Position numbers and translations under genes: made by a program. Below the pieces are notes generated by a model. The model was not told where the DNA came from, ran no database searches, and was given only the letters and a program-made list of their open reading frames with translations. A stretch of 64,000 nucleotides of DNA from Lysobacterales bacterium (GTDB lineage Bacteria; Pseudomonadota; Gammaproteobacteria; Xanthomonadales; SZUA-36), in assembly GCA_021648125.1 (NCBI GenBank), contig JAKITK010000003.1:47656-111655 (forward strand). Reading direction: 5' to 3'. Positions 61,347 to 64,000 of this stretch are shown here, one piece after another (positions within the stretch are counted from its first letter, which is position 1; each line of letters starts with the position of its first letter).

Positions 61347-64000
61347 TTACACATCTAATTGATGTAATTCCTGCAAACTCTGCACATCGGTATTATGTTC
61401 ATAATCTAGCGCACTTAAAACAGCTTCTGCACCAGCAATAGTGGTTGAATAACTGATGCTGTGTTGCAATGCCTCACGCCTGATTGAATATGAATCAGAA
61501 ATTGCACCACTACCCTCAGTTGTATTTACAATATAGCTTAATTCACCATTTTTTATCATATCAACTACATGGGGACGGCCTTCGGTTACTTTATTAACAT
61601 GTTCACAGTACAAATTTTGCCCGCGCAAGAACTCGCAGGTGCCTTCAGTTGCGACCAAACTATAATTGCGCGCTAGCAGGTCTTTTGCCACCTGCAGGAG
61701 TTTTTGTTTATCTGCATCACGCACACTGAGGAATGCCATTCCCGGCACTGGCAGGCGATGACTGGCGGCTTTCATAGCTTTAGCACAGGCCTCACCAAAA
61801 GTATCACCAATGCCCATGACTTCACCGGTTGAACGCATTTCAGGACCCAGTATAGGATCTACTCCGGGAAACTTGGCAAATGGATAAACAGGCTCTTTTA
61901 CAGAATAGAATTTAGGTGTGATTATCTTTGTAATGCCTTGTTCCTTAAGACTTATACCCGCCATAACTCGGGCAGCTATTTTCGCCAGTGGTACACCCAC
62001 TGCTTTTGAAACAAAGGGTACTGTTCGCGATGCGCGTGGATTAACCTCCAACACATACAAATCATCACCCCTAAGCGCAAACTGGGTATTCATTAAACCG
62101 ACTACACCCAGCGCCAGTGCCATTTCTCGGGACTGTACTGCCAAGCGTTCCAGCACTTCATCACTGAGGGAAAATGTGGGCAGGCTACAAGTTGAATCAC
62201 CAGAGTGAACACCGGCCTGCTCAATATGCTCCATAATGCCGCCAATAACCACATCTTTGCCATCGCATATTACATCGACATCGATTTCAATTGCGTGATC
62301 AAGAAAATGGTCTAATAGCACTGGCGAATCATTAGATACCTGCACCGCTTCTTTCATATAGCGACTGAGTTCAGATGCCGTGTGGACGATATCCATAGCC
62401 CTGCCACCCAATACATACGAAGGCCGAACTACCAACGGATAGCCGATTTCTTCCGCCAAGCTAATCGCTTCTTCCGGAGTTTTTGCGGTGCGATTGGGCG
62501 GTTGTAACAAACCCAGCTGAGTAATCAATTGCTGAAAGCGTTCACGGTCTTCTGCCAAATCGATTGAATCGGGTGAGGTGCCGATAATTGGCACCCCAGC
62601 GGCTTCCAGCTCACGCGCAAGTTTAAGTGGTGTCTGACCTCCGTACTGAACGATAACCCCTTCAGGTTTTTCAAGCGCAACTATCGCCAGAACATTTTCC
62701 AAGGTTAAGGGCTCAAAATATAGCCGATCGGAGGTGTCATAGTCGGTAGAGACGGTTTCCGGATTACAATTGACCATGATGGTTTCGTAGCCATCATCGC
62801 GTAATGCCAAGGCAGCATGCACACAGCAGTAATCGAATTCGATCCCCTGACCGATACGATTCGGCCCGCCACCGAGTACCATTATCTTGCGTCGGTCTGA
62901 AGGCTTAGCTTCACATTCCTCTTCATAGCTTGAATAAAGATAGGCAGTGGCAGTAGAGAATTCAGCAGCGCAGGTATCAACGCGTTTAAATACTGGGGTA
63001 ATGTTTAGCTGTAAACGATATTCGCGAACTTCAGTCTCGCTGCAATTGAGCAGGCTAGCAAGGCGTTTATCCGAAAAACCCTTGCGTTTGAGCCCTCGCA
63101 ACCCGGTTTCAGTTAAGTCCGCTAACTGCATTTGCGCCAACTCTTTCTCAACCAGCACTAAGTCTTCAATTTGAGCAAGAAACCATGGGTCAATTTTGGA
63201 TTGTTTGAATATTTTTTTCAGACTTAGGCCCAAACGAAAGGCATCAGCGACGAACAACAGGCGATCTGGCCCAGGCTCGTGCAACTCATATTTTAAGCGG
63301 GCCAACATCGCTTCTTCAGACTCATCTTCGCCATCTTTATGTAGAATCGGGTTTAGGCCATCAAGGTCGGTTTCCATGCTGCACAGGGCTTTTTGCAAAG
63401 ACTCCTGAAAAGTGCGGCCGATCGCCATTGCCTCACCTACGGACTTCATTTGCGTGGTTAGACGGTCACTGGCTGCTGGGAATTTTTCGAAAGCAAATCG
63501 TGGAATTTTGGTGACGACATAATCAATGCTCGGCTCGAAAGACGCAGGCGTTTGACCGCCGGTTATATCATTACGCAGTTCATCCAGCGAATAACCAACT
63601 GCTAGTTTGGCGGCAATTTTAGCAATCGGGAAACCAGTAGCCTTTGATGCCAACGCCGAGGAACGAGAGACCCGCGGGTTCATTTCGATAATGACTACCC
63701 GACCAGTATCCGGACAAACGCCAAATTGCACATTAGAGCCGCCAGTATCGACGCCAATTTTGCGTAATACTGCCAGCGAATAATTGCGTAAGCGCTGATA
63801 CTCTTTATCGGTTAGGGTTTGTGCTGGGGCAACCGTAATCGAGTCGCCAGTATGCACACCCATTGGGTCGATATTTTCGATGGCACAGATAATAATGCAG
63901 TTGTCTTTATTATCCCGCACCACCTCCATTTCGTATTCTTTCCAGCCAAGCAATGACTCTTCAACCAAAACCTCAGAGGTTGGCGAAAGCTCCAAACCGC
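61347..64000 (-). CDS. carB: Carbamoyl-phosphate synthase large subunit (5' end outside window)
   Basis: Makes carbamoyl phosphate for pyrimidines and arginine. The gene runs off the window edge: only the C-terminal 884 or so residues are present, beginning at about residue 190 of the usual ~1073. First ATP-grasp half ends in VRSRS-like [22 protein letters not shown], then the oligomerisation domain, [24 protein letters not shown] near the second half start, second ATP-grasp ([15 protein letters not shown]), and the C-terminal MGS-like allosteric domain (about 740-880 of the visible part, [14 protein letters not shown]). No frame damage. Confidence 0.98.
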   Translation of the reverse strand, partial: GLELSPTSEVLVEESLLGWKEYEMEVVRDNKDNCIIICAIENIDPMGVHTGDSITVAPAQTLTDKEYQRLRNYSLAVLRKIGVDTGGSNVQFGVCPDTGRVVIIEMNPRVSRSSALASKATGFPIAKIAAKLAVGYSLDELRNDITGGQTPASFEPSIDYVVTKIPRFAFEKFPAASDRLTTQMKSVGEAMAIGRTFQESLQKALCSMETDLDGLNPILHKDGEDESEEAMLARLKYELHEPGPDRLLFVADAFRLGLSLKKIFKQSKIDPWFLAQIEDLVLVEKELAQMQLADLTETGLRGLKRKGFSDKRLASLLNCSETEVREYRLQLNITPVFKRVDTCAAEFSTATAYLYSSYEEECEAKPSDRRKIMVLGGGPNRIGQGIEFDYCCVHAALALRDDGYETIMVNCNPETVSTDYDTSDRLYFEPLTLENVLAIVALEKPEGVIVQYGGQTPLKLARELEAAGVPIIGTSPDSIDLAEDRERFQQLITQLGLLQPPNRTAKTPEEAISLAEEIGYPLVVRPSYVLGGRAMDIVHTASELSRYMKEAVQVSNDSPVLLDHFLDHAIEIDVDVICDGKDVVIGGIMEHIEQAGVHSGDSTCSLPTFSLSDEVLERLAVQSREMALALGVVGLMNTQFALRGDDLYVLEVNPRASRTVPFVSKAVGVPLAKIAARVMAGISLKEQGITKIITPKFYSVKEPVYPFAKFPGVDPILGPEMRSTGEVMGIGDTFGEACAKAMKAASHRLPVPGMAFLSVRDADKQKLLQVAKDLLARNYSLVATEGTCEFLRGQNLYCEHVNKVTEGRPHVVDMIKNGELSYIVNTTEGSGAISDSYSIRREALQHSISYSTTIAGAEAVLSALDYEHNTDVQSLQELHQLDV

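Overview
The window reads as one contiguous piece of chromosome from a marine-type gammaproteobacterium, most like the Cellvibrionales/Spongiibacteraceae end of the class. The clues are a moderate GC content, a monomeric NADP-isocitrate dehydrogenase, two large TonB-dependent receptors, secreted peptidases, a CsiV-type protein downstream of mfd, and gene orders typical of the class (ftsK-lolA, ppsR/ppsA divergent, recJ-rpfE-greA-carB). Nearly every long gene belongs to a recognisable family. I see no phage, plasmid, insertion sequence with a transposase, CRISPR array or defence island.

Layout. 1-643: a 220-bp tandem duplication made of hairpins and a terminator, probably the tail of a tRNA transcript lying to the left. 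644-8000: icd, a TonB receptor divergent from an aldehyde dehydrogenase, and a YccA-family membrane protein. 8100-12900 (minus): ftsK-lolA-crcB-serS. 13180-14836: trxB-aat. 14855-17442 (minus): plsC, a rhomboid protease and an SRPBCC protein, plus a small heat-shock gene with its own sigma-32 promoter and a ROSE-like leader. 17697-22454: an M13 peptidase, then an ECF sigma factor, a membrane partner and a PDZ protein. 22544-26078: DUF302, rimO, rsmC and a lipoprotein. 26140-29472: a secreted amidohydrolase fused to a beta-propeller. 29696-30125: tRNA-Ala and tRNA-Glu followed by a second hairpin repeat. 30201-33988: DUF1249 gene, ppsR and ppsA. 34035-39113 (minus): an S9 peptidase and a TonB receptor. 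39425-43897: orn, rsgA, a small secreted protein, a MITE-like element, a TraB-family gene and dusB. 43987-53108: DUF349 protein, NhaC antiporter, mfd, csiV and a thioesterase. 53228-55339: DUF6394 plus a potassium channel. 55397-64000 (minus): carB (cut by the window edge), greA, rpfE-like, recJ, prfB (programmed frameshift) and lysS.

How the genes work together. Much of the window is core information processing: tRNA charging (serS, lysS), release factor 2, tRNA and ribosome modification (dusB, rimO, rsmC, rsgA), RNA decay (orn), DNA repair and transcription coupling (mfd, recJ, greA) and chromosome segregation (ftsK). Central metabolism is represented by icd, ppsA with its regulator, and carB. 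Envelope and nutrition functions (lolA, plsC, TonB receptors, S9/M13 peptidases, amidohydrolase) suit a heterotroph living on peptides and polymers.

Most interesting signals. First, a dispersed hairpin repeat found at two places, directly downstream of tRNA genes at one and of a tRNA-type terminator at the other; its stems differ in sequence but keep their pairing, while the reading frame is not kept. Second, an hsp20 leader combining a consensus sigma-32 promoter with a ROSE-like thermometer. Third, a transposase-less 200-bp element with 28-bp terminal inverted repeats inserted upstream of a TraB-family gene. Fourth, several housekeeping neighbourhoods that lack their usual partner (rarA, lrp, infA, fis).
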